A stretch of 64,000 nt of DNA from HXMU1420-13 sp965228545 (lineage in GTDB: Bacteria > Bacteroidota > Rhodothermia > Balneolales > Balneolaceae). A program made the position numbers and the translations under genes. Each line of letters starts with the position of its first letter. Position 1 is the stretch's first letter. The stretch covers positions 682,001 through 746,000 of the forward strand of contig OZ245822.1 in the NCBI GenBank assembly GCA_965228545.1, written 5' to 3'. The notes under the pieces were generated by a model, which saw nothing but the letters and a program-made list of their open reading frames with translations, did not search any database and was not told where the DNA came from. Shown in pieces: positions 31,975 through 41,406 of the stretch.

Positions 31975-32322
31975 TTAAGCGTGAGCTTCCTTTACAATGG
32001 CAGCAAACGTTTCCGGATCGTGAACTGCGATATCAGCCAAAACCTTACGGTTAATTTCCATGCTTTTTTTAGACATGGCGCTGATCAAACGGGAATAGGT
32101 AGTTCCGTTTAACCGAGCGGCGGCATTAATTCTAACAATCCATAATCTTCGGAATACACGCTTGCGATTTTTTCGATCGCGGTACTGGTACTGAAGACCT
32201 TTTTCTACCGCATTTTTCGCAATCGTGTAAACATTCTTACGCTTGCCCCAGTAACCTTTCGCTTGATTCAAGATCTTTTTGCGACGGCGACGGGAAGCCA
32301 CTAAGTTTAATGAACGTGGCAT
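31975..32322 (-). CDS. rplT: 50S ribosomal protein L20
   Basis: A 115-residue ribosomal protein that binds 23S rRNA during early 50S assembly. It begins MPRSLNLVASRRRRKKIL and has GYWGKRKNVYTIAKNAVEKGLQY, typical of bL20. Standard position after rpmI. Basic and complete. Confidence 0.98.
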   Translation of the reverse strand: MPRSLNLVASRRRRKKILNQAKGYWGKRKNVYTIAKNAVEKGLQYQYRDRKNRKRVFRRLWIVRINAAARLNGTTYSRLISAMSKKSMEINRKVLADIAVHDPETFAAIVKEAHA

Positions 32323-32350
32323 TTTGTCAAGATTTAGAGGTTAAAGTTGA

Positions 32351-32539
32351 TTAGATCATTTCTTTTACGCGTGCTTCATCTGCTTTCGCAACAAGCGTAG
32401 TTCGACCTAAATTTCTTTTAGTTTTACTGCTTTTCTTTGTTAGGATGTGACGCTTAAAAGCTTTTTTACGCTTAATTTTACCGCTTCCGGTAACTTTAAA
32501 GCGCTTTTTAGCACCACTGTTTGATTTCATTTTTGGCAT
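32351..32539 (-). CDS. rpmI: 50S ribosomal protein L35
   Basis: A 62-residue basic protein starting MPKMKSNSGAKKRFKVTGSGKIKRK, the standard bL35 sequence. It lies between infC and rplT. A small hairpin (CTCCC/GGGAG, 32574-32589) lies just upstream and might be part of autoregulation, but this is weak. Confidence 0.98.
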   Translation of the reverse strand: MPKMKSNSGAKKRFKVTGSGKIKRKKAFKRHILTKKSSKTKRNLGRTTLVAKADEARVKEMI

Positions 32540-32616
32540 TGTGATTCCACTTGCTTTGTGAAAATTATACAGACTCCCAAAATAGGGAGAACTTCAGCGT
32601 TTATCAATCTGTAAAG

Positions 32617-33153
32617 TTACTTTAATGGAGTTAAAATCATGATCATCCGTCGGCCTTCTAAATTAGGCTTGGATTCCACTTTGGATACATCTTCGAGGGC
32701 TTTAGCTAACTTCAATAATACCAATTCACCTTTTTCGGTATACAGCATGTCACGGCCACGAAATTGAACCGAAGCTTTTACTTTATCGCCACTTTCTAAA
32801 AACTCACGGGCATGGCGAGTTTTGAACTCAAGGTCATGATCGTCGGTGTTAGGGCGGAAGCGCAATTCCTTTACTGTAACGGTATGTTGCTTCTTCTTAG
32901 CTTCTTTTTCTTTTTTCTTTTTCTCGTATTGGTATTTACCAAAATCGATAATTTTACATACCGGAGGGCGGGCGTCCGGTGCAATTTCAACCAAATCCAA
33001 ATTGTATTGCTCTGCCAATTGCAGTGCGCGATCGGATGTAGTGATTTCGTGAGAATCGTCGGGTTTTATAACCCGAACCTGAGCTTCGTTAATCTCGTCG
33101 TTTAACCGAGGTCGGTCTTCTTTCACCGGCCCTCGAAAGTTTCGTCTTGCGAT
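32617..33153 (-). CDS. infC: Translation initiation factor IF-3 (AUC start)
   Basis: IF-3 of about 179 residues that checks start-codon/anticodon pairing on the 30S subunit. It has the N-domain (RLNDEINEAQVRVI, QYNLDLVEIAPDARPPVCKIIDFGKYQYEKKKKEKE) and C-domain (TVTVKELRFRPNTDDHDLEFKTRHAREFL, VSKVESKPNLEGRRMIMILTP). The GTG at 33124-33126 would cut the conserved N-terminal tail. The frame continues as ARRNFRGP back to an ATC at 33151-33153, six bases after a good GAGG ribosome binding site. Rare AUU/AUC/AUA starts in infC are known from other bacteria and make its synthesis self-limiting. Confidence 0.93.
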   Translation of the reverse strand: MARRNFRGPVKEDRPRLNDEINEAQVRVIKPDDSHEITTSDRALQLAEQYNLDLVEIAPDARPPVCKIIDFGKYQYEKKKKEKEAKKKQHTVTVKELRFRPNTDDHDLEFKTRHAREFLESGDKVKASVQFRGRDMLYTEKGELVLLKLAKALEDVSKVESKPNLEGRRMIMILTPLK

Positions 33154-33172
33154 AGTTTTCCTCGTAGTTTAA

Positions 33173-35116
33173 TTAATCTTCTGGCAGTGTCTTTTCACTG
33201 ATTTCAGTTGTTACATGCGAAAGAAAATCAGAAAAATTGAAAGTTCCAATATCTCCCTTACGATGTTTTCGTACAGAAACCGTGCCATTCTCCATTTCTT
33301 TGGCACCAATGATCACCATGTATGGTATTTTGGCAGTTTCTGCGTCTCTGATTTTGGCTCCAATCTGTTCGCTTCGTTCATCTACAGTTAAGCGAACTCC
33401 TTTTGAACGAAGTTCTTCGGCATACTCATTTGCTTGCTCGTTCTGTGCATCACTTATTGGGAGAATTCGAATTTGTTCCGGTGAGAGCCATAGCGGAAAG
33501 TTTCCGGCAAAATGTTCGATTAAGATACTTGTAAACCGTTCCATACTTCCAAAAGGAGCACGGTGTATAATTACCGGTCGATGTTTGTTGTTATCCGATC
33601 CGATGTAAGTCAAATCGAAACGCTCCGGCATTACATAATCTACCTGAACAGTTCCTAGTTGCCATTTGCGGCCGATGGCATCACGGATGATGAAGTCGAT
33701 TTTAGGTCCGTAAAAACTAGCCTCGCCCGGTGCGATGAAATAGTCTAACTCCATTTCGTCTGCTACATCTTTAATCTCTTGCTGTGCGCGTTCCCAATAT
33801 TCCGTACTTCCACCGTATTTTTCGTCATTTTCATCCCGGAAGGAAAGACGAATGTCTACCGGCATACCGAACGTGGTAAACACAAACTGGGTGAGTTCAA
33901 TCGTGTTTCTGATTTCCTGTTTCAGTTGATCGTGTGTACAGTAAATGTGCGCATCATCTTGGGTAAAACCACGAACTCTGCTAAGGCCGCTCAATTCCCC
34001 GGACTGTTCGTATCTGTACACTGTTCCAAATTCAGCTAATCGAAGTGGTAAGTCGCGGTAACTGCGCAAATCCGATGAATAAATTCGATGGTGATGCGGA
34101 CAGTTCATTGGTTTAAGCATGTACTCTTCGTCATCTACCTGTATAGGATCGTACTGAGATTCCTGATAATACGGGTAGTGCCCCGATGTTTTATAAAGCT
34201 CAAGACTTCCAATGTGTGGGGTGATTACTTCCTTGTAACCACGTTTAACCTGTTCATCTCGTAAAAATGCTTCTAAAGTTCGGCGAAGTACGGTTCCATT
34301 AGGCAGCCAAAGTGGTAAACCGCTGCCAACCATAGAGTCGATCATGTAAATTCCAAGCTCTTTCCCAAGCTTCCTGTGATCACGGCGTTTAGCTTCTTCA
34401 ACACGGTGCATGTACTCATCAAGCATTTTCTGTTTAGGAAAGGTAATGCCATAAATACGTGTTAACTGTTTCGAGTTAACATCACCACGCCAATAAGCAC
34501 CGGCTAGATTGGTGAGCTTTATTGCTTTAACAATGCCAGTGTTGGGAATATGAGGTCCACGACATAGATCGGTAAAGTTACCTTGAGTGTAAAAAGTGAT
34601 GTTGCCGTCTTCCAACCCTTCTATCAAATCAACTTTATACTCGTTGCCTTTTTCGTTGTAGAAAGAGAGTGCTTCATCTTTTGTTACCTCTTTTCGATCG
34701 AAGGTGGATTTTCTGCGAGCAACTTCAATCACTTTCTTCTCGATAGCAGCCAGATCGTCTTGGGTTATATGTGTATCCCCGAAGTCGATATCGTAATAAA
34801 ATCCATTTTCAATAGGTGGACCGATACCAAATTTTGCTTCAGGATAAAGCTCTTGAACAGCTTCAGCCAATAAGTGCGCCGATGAATGCCAAAAAGTGTA
34901 TTGGCCGTCGTCGGTGTCCCAGGTGTTAATAGCAATAGTTGCGTTTTCTGTGATTGGTCGGTCTAAATCGCGGATTTCATCATTAACCGTAATACTTAAT
35001 GCTACACGAGCTAAACCCGCTGAAATTGACTCAGCTATTTCTTTTCCGGTAGTGCCATGTGCATATGCTCTTGTTGAACCGTCGGGTAGCGTAATTTCTA
35101 TTTGGTTGGAGGCCAT
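33173..35116 (-). CDS. thrS: Threonyl-tRNA synthetase
   Basis: A 647-residue class II synthetase. Domains in order: TGS (about 1-62), editing domain (HSSAHLLAEAV with the H-x3-H site, and CRGPHIPNTG), catalytic core (MKPMNCPHHHRIY, RYEQSGELSGLSRVRGFTQDDAHIY), and the anticodon-binding domain (about 545-640). It begins the large minus-strand operon; a divergent kinase gene lies beyond. No T-box-like leader is visible in the 144 bases upstream. Confidence 0.97.
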   Translation of the reverse strand: MASNQIEITLPDGSTRAYAHGTTGKEIAESISAGLARVALSITVNDEIRDLDRPITENATIAINTWDTDDGQYTFWHSSAHLLAEAVQELYPEAKFGIGPPIENGFYYDIDFGDTHITQDDLAAIEKKVIEVARRKSTFDRKEVTKDEALSFYNEKGNEYKVDLIEGLEDGNITFYTQGNFTDLCRGPHIPNTGIVKAIKLTNLAGAYWRGDVNSKQLTRIYGITFPKQKMLDEYMHRVEEAKRRDHRKLGKELGIYMIDSMVGSGLPLWLPNGTVLRRTLEAFLRDEQVKRGYKEVITPHIGSLELYKTSGHYPYYQESQYDPIQVDDEEYMLKPMNCPHHHRIYSSDLRSYRDLPLRLAEFGTVYRYEQSGELSGLSRVRGFTQDDAHIYCTHDQLKQEIRNTIELTQFVFTTFGMPVDIRLSFRDENDEKYGGSTEYWERAQQEIKDVADEMELDYFIAPGEASFYGPKIDFIIRDAIGRKWQLGTVQVDYVMPERFDLTYIGSDNNKHRPVIIHRAPFGSMERFTSILIEHFAGNFPLWLSPEQIRILPISDAQNEQANEYAEELRSKGVRLTVDERSEQIGAKIRDAETAKIPYMVIIGAKEMENGTVSVRKHRKGDIGTFNFSDFLSHVTTEISEKTLPED

Positions 35117-35272
35117 TAACTCTGTTTCACTTTAAAAATTTTCACAGCCCCAAAGATAGAAAAAAACATACACAGGAGCATTTTAGATACGGAGTATTAT
35201 TTTTTCATTTTTGAGTAGATATAATTTGAAAACCCTTGCATATTCATGCGGCAAAAATAATTGATTTTTTTA

Positions 35273-37372
35273 ATGATTAAGGACGCAAAAAGCTTTTTCG
35301 ATTCGCAGAGTATGTTTATCTGCGATCAAATTTCTCTAAAAATCCTGGATGCAAATGAAGCAGCTCTTCGTTTATCAAATCTTCCCAAAGATCACCTGCT
35401 TAAATTAACCCTTCATGAACTTGTCGAAGAAGTAACCCCGGATGTTGCCGCTCTTATTCAACAAAACAGCCAAGCCTCAACTTTTGATAAAGTTTGGAAG
35501 ATTAAAGCAGAACACAGTGGTGAGCGATTGGTTCAGTTTTCGTCGCATATTTTTACTTACTGTGGCAAACCAGCAAAATTATTGGTTGCCCACGATGTGT
35601 CGGAATTGGTGCGTGAAATTGAAAAACCATTATTAAGCACTCCGGTTGGTTTTCAGGGTTTCCCTTTGGCCGAGGTAGAATGGAAGCCAAACGGCCAGAT
35701 TTTAAGATGGTCGGATAAAGCTACCGAGATTTTTGGCTGGGAGGAAGCTGAAGTAATTGGCAGCGGTACTTCCCTTAAAGATTTTGTTCATCCCGAAGAT
35801 AAAAAACTGGTTTTTGGTTCTATACAGCAAATGATTCAGCAAAAAGGGGAGGATATATCGATTTCGAATCGCATCAACACCAAAGATGGAAAAATAGTGT
35901 ACAGCGAGTGGCACAACTCCATTTTATACGATACCGAAGGCGAAGTTATTTCGATTTACTCGCTAATAGCCAATGTAACAGAGCGAGCACTTGCGTTTAA
36001 AGAATCTCAAAAGAGCATTCAAAGCTATCAGGATTTGTTCGACTCGATGACTGATGCCATTTACATACTCGATGAGAACAATAAAATCGTAATTGCTAAT
36101 AAAGGGATCAAGCTAACCTATGGATACAAATTGCGCGATTTGGTAGGTAAAGACCAAGCTATTTTGCGAGCACCCGGTAAATTTGATGAGCAGGCAATGA
36201 AGGATATTCGCGAGCGCTCAAAAACACAAAAAGCACAAAAATTAGAGGTGTGGTCGAAAAAGGCAAATGGGGAGGTTTTTTTAACCGAGATGCTTGTGAA
36301 TAGAGGTAGTTACTTTGGTAAAAATGTGCTCATTATTATAGAGCGAGACATATCGGATCGAAAATTTGCTGAGGAAGAACTTATACGGAGGGAAACACTA
36401 TTCAGCGAGCTGTTTAATACAAGTCCACTAGCCATAACACTATTAAATTCGCATAACGAAGTGGAGTTGGTGAACAAGGGATTTGAACACTTGTTTGGTT
36501 ATGAGCTAAACGAAATTAAAGGGCTGGAAATTGATAAGATTATTGTACCTGAAACAGGGTTAGAAGAAGCTGTTAAGCTAACCAATTCCCCCATTGTAGA
36601 AGAAAAGCAATTAGTTAGAATTGCCAAGAATGGCACGCGCCTTAATGTAATTGTGTATTCGGTTCCGGTAATAATTGAAGGCAATGTACAAGCAAAATTT
36701 GGGCTTTATGTTGATATTACTGAACGAAAACAAGCCGAAGAAACCATTAGAAAATCCCTAAAAGAAAAGGAAGTACTACTTGCAGAAGTACATCATCGGG
36801 TAAAAAATAATTTGGCTGTAATTACAGGACTTCTGGAATTGCAATCGTATGCAACCGAAAACTATCAAGCCCAGAAAGTATTAAAAGACAGCCAGATGCG
36901 GGTGCGATCGATTGCCTTAGTGCACGAAAAACTGTATCAAAACGAAAATCTTTCAGAAGTGGATGTTTCGAGTTATTTCGATGAACTTATTTCGAGTGTT
37001 AAACGAGCTATTGGCACGCGCGACGATCACATTGGCTTTAAGGTTGATGTAGATGATTTGAAGTTACCGGTAACACAAGCTATACCGTGTGGATTGTTAG
37101 TAAACGAAATAGTAACTAACAGCTACAAACATGCATTTAAAGGTAGGGCAGAGGGCTTGATTGATGTTTCTATTAAAACAAGAGGTGAAACCGTGCTCAT
37201 AAAAGTACAGGATAATGGCATTGGTTTTGATCAAGAGAACTACACAAAACCCGGGCTTTCACTCGGGATGAAACTAATCCGTACCTTATCAAAGCAATTG
37301 AGAGCCTCTACCGAAATAAGTTCAAAAGATGGAACTCGATACTGCATCGAATTTAAAAAAGCAGCCAGTTAA
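35273..37372 (+). CDS. Cytosolic multi-PAS histidine kinase, HisKA_2 type
   Basis: A 699-residue sensor kinase without membrane segments. Four PAS-like domains cover about 1-105, 125-245, 250-370 and 380-490 (for example ATEIFGWEEAEVIGSG, AILREPG-type AILRAPG). The HisKA_2 phosphoacceptor helix carries AEVHHRVKNNLAVITGLLELQ (about 505-525). The ATPase domain has LVNEIVTNSYKHAF (N box) and VQDNGIGFD (G box). No output domain is fused, so it should pass phosphate to a separate receiver. The ATG at 35273 is preferred over the TTG twelve bases upstream. Confidence 0.87.
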   Translation: MIKDAKSFFDSQSMFICDQISLKILDANEAALRLSNLPKDHLLKLTLHELVEEVTPDVAALIQQNSQASTFDKVWKIKAEHSGERLVQFSSHIFTYCGKPAKLLVAHDVSELVREIEKPLLSTPVGFQGFPLAEVEWKPNGQILRWSDKATEIFGWEEAEVIGSGTSLKDFVHPEDKKLVFGSIQQMIQQKGEDISISNRINTKDGKIVYSEWHNSILYDTEGEVISIYSLIANVTERALAFKESQKSIQSYQDLFDSMTDAIYILDENNKIVIANKGIKLTYGYKLRDLVGKDQAILRAPGKFDEQAMKDIRERSKTQKAQKLEVWSKKANGEVFLTEMLVNRGSYFGKNVLIIIERDISDRKFAEEELIRRETLFSELFNTSPLAITLLNSHNEVELVNKGFEHLFGYELNEIKGLEIDKIIVPETGLEEAVKLTNSPIVEEKQLVRIAKNGTRLNVIVYSVPVIIEGNVQAKFGLYVDITERKQAEETIRKSLKEKEVLLAEVHHRVKNNLAVITGLLELQSYATENYQAQKVLKDSQMRVRSIALVHEKLYQNENLSEVDVSSYFDELISSVKRAIGTRDDHIGFKVDVDDLKLPVTQAIPCGLLVNEIVTNSYKHAFKGRAEGLIDVSIKTRGETVLIKVQDNGIGFDQENYTKPGLSLGMKLIRTLSKQLRASTEISSKDGTRYCIEFKKAAS

Positions 37373-37377
37373 ATCTG

Positions 37378-38817
37378 TTAGTAATGGGCTGAATAATTAT
37401 CATCGAGCCCGCTTTTTTTGTTGAATTGTAATTCAAATTTCGTGCCCGGATCAGACTGTATAAATTCAAAAGTGCCGTCTAGCTGAGTGGCTAGTGCACT
37501 AATAATTGAAAACCCAATAGTGGATCTGTCTGAGTTGGTTATGTGGGCCGGTATTCCCGTTCCATAATCCTGAACACTGAGAGTAATTTGTGATGAACTA
37601 TCCTCACTTAAAGAAATATCAATTTTTTTAGGGGTCGAGCGATCGGTGTATGCATGCTTTACTACATTCGAAACAATCTCGGTTAAAATTAGTGCTACGG
37701 GAATGGCCTGTTGTATGGATGAGATTTGCGAATTAATTGAATAGTTGATCTCAAATTCTTCTTCACTACCAAGGGTTTCAACCACCGATATAACTAAATC
37801 TTTAATTCCATTTTCTATAGAGTAGCTGTCGAATTTTTCTTTTTGATACACGATATCATGCACAATGGCCATGCTTTTAATTCGATTTACACCTTCGATT
37901 AGTTTAATTTGAATTTCCGGGCGTTGTTCGGTGAGTGCCTGTAATTGGATCATACTTGAGATTACGGCAAGGTTGTTTTTTACCCGATGGTGTAGTTCAG
38001 AAATTAATTGTTCTTTCTCGCTTAACGATCGATTCAGATGCTCTTTATTCTCCTTAATTTCGGAGATATCCACCATTAAGCCTTGTACTTTATTACCGTT
38101 AATCGGGTCGGCAATGAAGGTTAAAATGTCGCGAAACCAATGTATTTTTCCATCAGCGTCGATCATCCGATATTCTATCTCTTTAAGATTATTTTCTTTG
38201 CTATTGGTATAAAACTCAATTACTCGGTAATAATCTTTAGGATGAATATAATCGCCCCATAAATCCGGATTTCGCTCAACTTCTTCGGTACTGTATCCTA
38301 GAATGTTTTGGAAGGTTGGGCTTAGGTACAGCAAGCGTAAATTTTCTGCATCCGACTCCCACGCAAAGCCTTCCATACTGGATTCCAAATTTGTGATAAA
38401 TGCTTTTGTTTGTTTAAGGCTATTTTCAATAGTTCGGCGCTGCACATAATTTAATAATTCACGTTTAGCAGCAGGGATGATTTTGCGAAGATTATCTTTA
38501 ATCAGAAAGTCGGTTACTCCATTCATCATAGCGTCAATCCCTTCCGACTCATTCATGTAACTGGAAATCAGTATAAAAGGAACTTCATCGTTTTGTTTGC
38601 GAAACAATTTAAAAGCATCGAGTCCACTAAAATCGGTAAGCAGAAAGTCGCTAATCACCAAATCGTATTCGTTTTTTGTGATAGCATTCAGATAAGCCTT
38701 TTTTGTAGAAACAACAGAGATGCTTAACTCCAGATCAACTTTTTTGAGATAGTCGAGAAGGATTTTCACATGCAATGAATCATCCTCAACTAACAACACT
38801 TGAAAGAGCTTTTCCAT
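37378..38817 (-). CDS. Receiver-PAS-HisKA_2 histidine kinase
   Basis: A 479-residue protein that starts with a receiver domain (about 1-122; acidic pair EDD, phosphoacceptor Asp in LVISDFLLTD, conserved Lys in FLIKDN), then a PAS domain (about 140-260, YLSPTFQNILGYSTEEV). The HisKA_2 segment (SELHHRVKNNLAVISSMIQLQ) and an ATPase domain (LTEIVSNVVKHAY, VQDYGTGIP) follow. The receiver probably controls the kinase rather than DNA. It ends convergently with the multi-PAS kinase five bases away. Confidence 0.87.
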   Translation of the reverse strand: MEKLFQVLLVEDDSLHVKILLDYLKKVDLELSISVVSTKKAYLNAITKNEYDLVISDFLLTDFSGLDAFKLFRKQNDEVPFILISSYMNESEGIDAMMNGVTDFLIKDNLRKIIPAAKRELLNYVQRRTIENSLKQTKAFITNLESSMEGFAWESDAENLRLLYLSPTFQNILGYSTEEVERNPDLWGDYIHPKDYYRVIEFYTNSKENNLKEIEYRMIDADGKIHWFRDILTFIADPINGNKVQGLMVDISEIKENKEHLNRSLSEKEQLISELHHRVKNNLAVISSMIQLQALTEQRPEIQIKLIEGVNRIKSMAIVHDIVYQKEKFDSYSIENGIKDLVISVVETLGSEEEFEINYSINSQISSIQQAIPVALILTEIVSNVVKHAYTDRSTPKKIDISLSEDSSSQITLSVQDYGTGIPAHITNSDRSTIGFSIISALATQLDGTFEFIQSDPGTKFELQFNKKSGLDDNYSAHY

Positions 38818-38969
38818 TGTGAACCTAAAAAATTAAAAATTACTCCTGATGGAACCGATAGTACTAAAACGAAATGTAAAAGACTAGTAGGTGGAAGCTC
38901 TTATTATAATACTTACAATAAGATAAACACATGGATAATTGAAATGCCCTTGGAGAGAATGGGTTAAGT

Positions 38970-39042
38970 GCGTCCGACTGGATTCGAACCAGTGACCCCC
39001 ACAATGTCAATGTGATACTCTAACCAACTGAGCTACGGACGC
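38970..39042 (-). tRNA. tRNA-Val (anticodon GAC)
   Basis: A 73-base cloverleaf on the minus strand: acceptor GCGTCCG / CGGACGC, D-arm GCTC...GAGT, anticodon stem TCACA/TGTGG with loop TTGACAT (anticodon GAC), and T-arm ACTGG-TTCGAAT-CCAGT. CCA is not encoded. Confidence 0.97.
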
Positions 39043-39156
39043 AAAGCTCAAATATACGATATTCAGCAAGCAGTAATCAATGTGCAAAGCTCAGGGATTA
39101 TTGAATATTATTACCTGCGAAATGGTTATCTTTGAATCGAATTCTAAAGACCAGGC

Positions 39157-39621
39157 ATGATTAATCGCAGAAAAGTACGCGAAACCGTTCTTCAATCTAT
39201 TTACGCATATCTACAAAGTGGCGACACTGTTCAACACATCGCCGATACCGTGTTGAAAGAACAATTAGGAACGGAGAAAGAACTCAGAAGGTTTGGTGAA
39301 CGTCTGTTTTTCAAAACACTTGATAATCAGACCCAATTTGATGAAATCATTACCAGACATATAAAAAACTGGGAAATCAGCAGGTTAGCAATGATCGACC
39401 GAATAGTGTTGAAAATTGCACTTTGTGAATTCATGTATTTTGAAGATATCCCCACAAAAGTGTCGATTAATGAGGCCATCGAATTGGCTAAAAAGTACTC
39501 TACTGCTAAATCCGGAAGATTTGTTAATGGCATTCTGGATGCATCGCTAGAGGATTTAAAGCAGGAGGGTTTAGTTAATAAATCAGGAAGAGGACTAATC
39601 GACAGGTCAACCCATCAATGA
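39157..39621 (+). CDS. nusB: Transcription antitermination protein NusB
   Basis: A 154-residue RNA-binding factor that joins the boxA antitermination complex for rRNA transcription. It has the family pattern RRKVRETVLQSIYAYLQSGD at the N-terminus and RLAMIDRIVLKIALCEFMYFEDIPTKVSINEAIELAKKYST later, ending with GRFVNGILDASL. Its stop overlaps the phosphatase start (ATGA). Confidence 0.95.
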   Translation: MINRRKVRETVLQSIYAYLQSGDTVQHIADTVLKEQLGTEKELRRFGERLFFKTLDNQTQFDEIITRHIKNWEISRLAMIDRIVLKIALCEFMYFEDIPTKVSINEAIELAKKYSTAKSGRFVNGILDASLEDLKQEGLVNKSGRGLIDRSTHQ

Positions 39622-40292
39622 CAAAACACACAAACGGATATATTGCTATTGGCGATATCCACGGCTGCGTTGAAACATTAAAATTACTGCTTACACGATT
39701 ACATGAAGAATACAGCGACACCAAAACCTATGTTTTTTTAGGCGATTATGTAGATCGTGGTCCATCATCGAAACAGGTGATTGATACCCTTTTGGAATTT
39801 CAGAACAATCATGAATGCATTTTTATTCGAGGTAATCATGATCAAATGCTTCTCACCTATTATTCAGATAATCGATATTACGAATATTTGAATCACGGTG
39901 GCGCGCATACATTAGAATCATATTATGAAAGCTGCCCGGATAACAAAATTCCATACGCGCACTTAAAATTTCTGATTGGTACCAAACTCTTTTATGAGGC
40001 AGAACATTGGGTATTTGTACACGGTGGATTGCCCACAGATCGAACCATTAAAGATGCATTAGCTGATGAGAGCATTTATAACAGCTTTTTGTGGAATAGA
40101 GAACATCTAGAAAAGGCTGATAATGAATGGGAAAAAACCGTAATTTTTGGTCACACCCCGGTACGTCAACCTATTGAAGGAAAAAATATGATAGGCATAG
40201 ACACCGGATGTGTGTACGAACAATTTGGCAAGCTAACGGCACTGATCCTGCCCGAGCGAGAATTTGTTCAACAAAAAAGAATCGATTTTTAA
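39618..40292 (+). CDS. Serine/threonine phosphatase-like metallophosphoesterase
   Basis: A 224-residue protein of the PPP/ApaH family. The signature motifs are GDIHGC, GDYVDRGP, RGNHD, HGG and FGHTP, all present and in order. These proteins remove phosphate from Ser/Thr or cleave dinucleoside polyphosphates. Length and motifs fit bacterial PrpA/PrpE-type proteins. It is translationally coupled to nusB; the reason is not clear from the sequence. Confidence 0.88.
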   Translation: MTKHTNGYIAIGDIHGCVETLKLLLTRLHEEYSDTKTYVFLGDYVDRGPSSKQVIDTLLEFQNNHECIFIRGNHDQMLLTYYSDNRYYEYLNHGGAHTLESYYESCPDNKIPYAHLKFLIGTKLFYEAEHWVFVHGGLPTDRTIKDALADESIYNSFLWNREHLEKADNEWEKTVIFGHTPVRQPIEGKNMIGIDTGCVYEQFGKLTALILPEREFVQQKRIDF

Positions 40293-40311
40293 TTTTTTCA
40301 GATCTTAATTA

Positions 40312-41406
40312 ATGAGTTTAAAATGTGGAATTGTTGGATTACCCAACGTAGGTAAGTCAACATTATTTAATGCGTTAAGCAACGCGGGTGCAGAATCAGC
40401 AAATTTTCCTTTTTGTACCATAGACCCCAACGTAGGTCTAGTAGCCGTACCAGACGAACGGCTTTTGAATCTCGCAGAGTTAGCAGAATCAAAAAGTATA
40501 GTGCCAACTAGTATCGAGTTTGTTGACATTGCCGGATTGGTTAAAGGCGCGGCTGAAGGCAAAGGAAAAGGAAATGCCTTTCTATCTCATATTCGTGAAG
40601 TTGATTTGATTATACATGTAGTACGATGTTTCGAAGACGATGATATTATTCATGTAGAAGGGGATGTTGATCCCGAACGCGATATAGCCATCATCGAATC
40701 GGAACTGATTTTAAAGGATCTGGAAAGCGTTGAAAAGCGTGTAGAGAATTTGAAAAAGCAGGCTAAGAGTGGAGACAAAACCATTAAAGCCCAGATGGAA
40801 ATTGTAGATCAACTGCGCTTACATCTTGAAGATGGTAATACGGCACGAACTTTTGAAATTTCCGACGATCAAAGAGCAGCCTATAGAGATCTGTTCTTAT
40901 TATCTGAAAAACCTGTATTGTACGCCTGTAATGTTGGCGAAGGTGATCTTGAGTCGGGTAATGCATTAGTAGATAAGGTGAAAGAAATTGCTGCTGGCTT
41001 TGGCGATGAAGTAGTGATGTTTTGCGCTAAAATTGAAGCAGAAATTGCTGAGCTTGATGAAGATGAAAAAGAAATGTTCTTAGAAGAACTAGGGGTTTCA
41101 AGTGCAGGTTTAGATCGATTGATTCATGCTGCATATGCCGAGCTTGGGCTGATCACTTATTTTACAGTTGGGCCTAAAGAAGCGCGTGCGTGGACTATCA
41201 AAAAAGGAACTAAAGCGCCGCAAGCAGCAGGCGTGATTCATACCGATTTCGAGCGAGGATTCATCCGCGCAGAAACCATTGCTTATAACGACTATGCCGA
41301 ATTAAAAAGCGAGAAAGCTGCTAAAGAAGCCGGAAAAATGCGCCAGGAAGGTAAGGAGTATGTGGTTGCCGATGGCGACGTACTATTGTTCCGCTTTAAC
41401 GTTTAA
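40312..41406 (+). CDS. ychF: Redox-regulated ATPase/GTPase YchF (Obg-like)
   Basis: A 364-residue P-loop protein of the Obg/YchF family. Motifs: GLPNVGKSTLFNAL (G1), T in PFCTIDPN (G2), DIAGLVKGA (G3) and the degenerate N-x-x-E instead of NKxD (CNVGEGD), typical for ATP-preferring YchF. A coiled-coil arm and a C-terminal TGS domain (ARAWTIKKGTKAPQAAGVIHTDFERGFIRAE) follow. It shares four bases at its end with the convergent kinase gene. Confidence 0.96.
   Translation: MSLKCGIVGLPNVGKSTLFNALSNAGAESANFPFCTIDPNVGLVAVPDERLLNLAELAESKSIVPTSIEFVDIAGLVKGAAEGKGKGNAFLSHIREVDLIIHVVRCFEDDDIIHVEGDVDPERDIAIIESELILKDLESVEKRVENLKKQAKSGDKTIKAQMEIVDQLRLHLEDGNTARTFEISDDQRAAYRDLFLLSEKPVLYACNVGEGDLESGNALVDKVKEIAAGFGDEVVMFCAKIEAEIAELDEDEKEMFLEELGVSSAGLDRLIHAAYAELGLITYFTVGPKEARAWTIKKGTKAPQAAGVIHTDFERGFIRAETIAYNDYAELKSEKAAKEAGKMRQEGKEYVVADGDVLLFRFNV

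Noticed and set aside
38820..39060. Possible integration site at the tRNA-Val 3' end
   Set aside because: No integrase, no repeat of the tRNA end, and housekeeping genes on both sides; the integron is 18 kb away and does not use tRNA sites.
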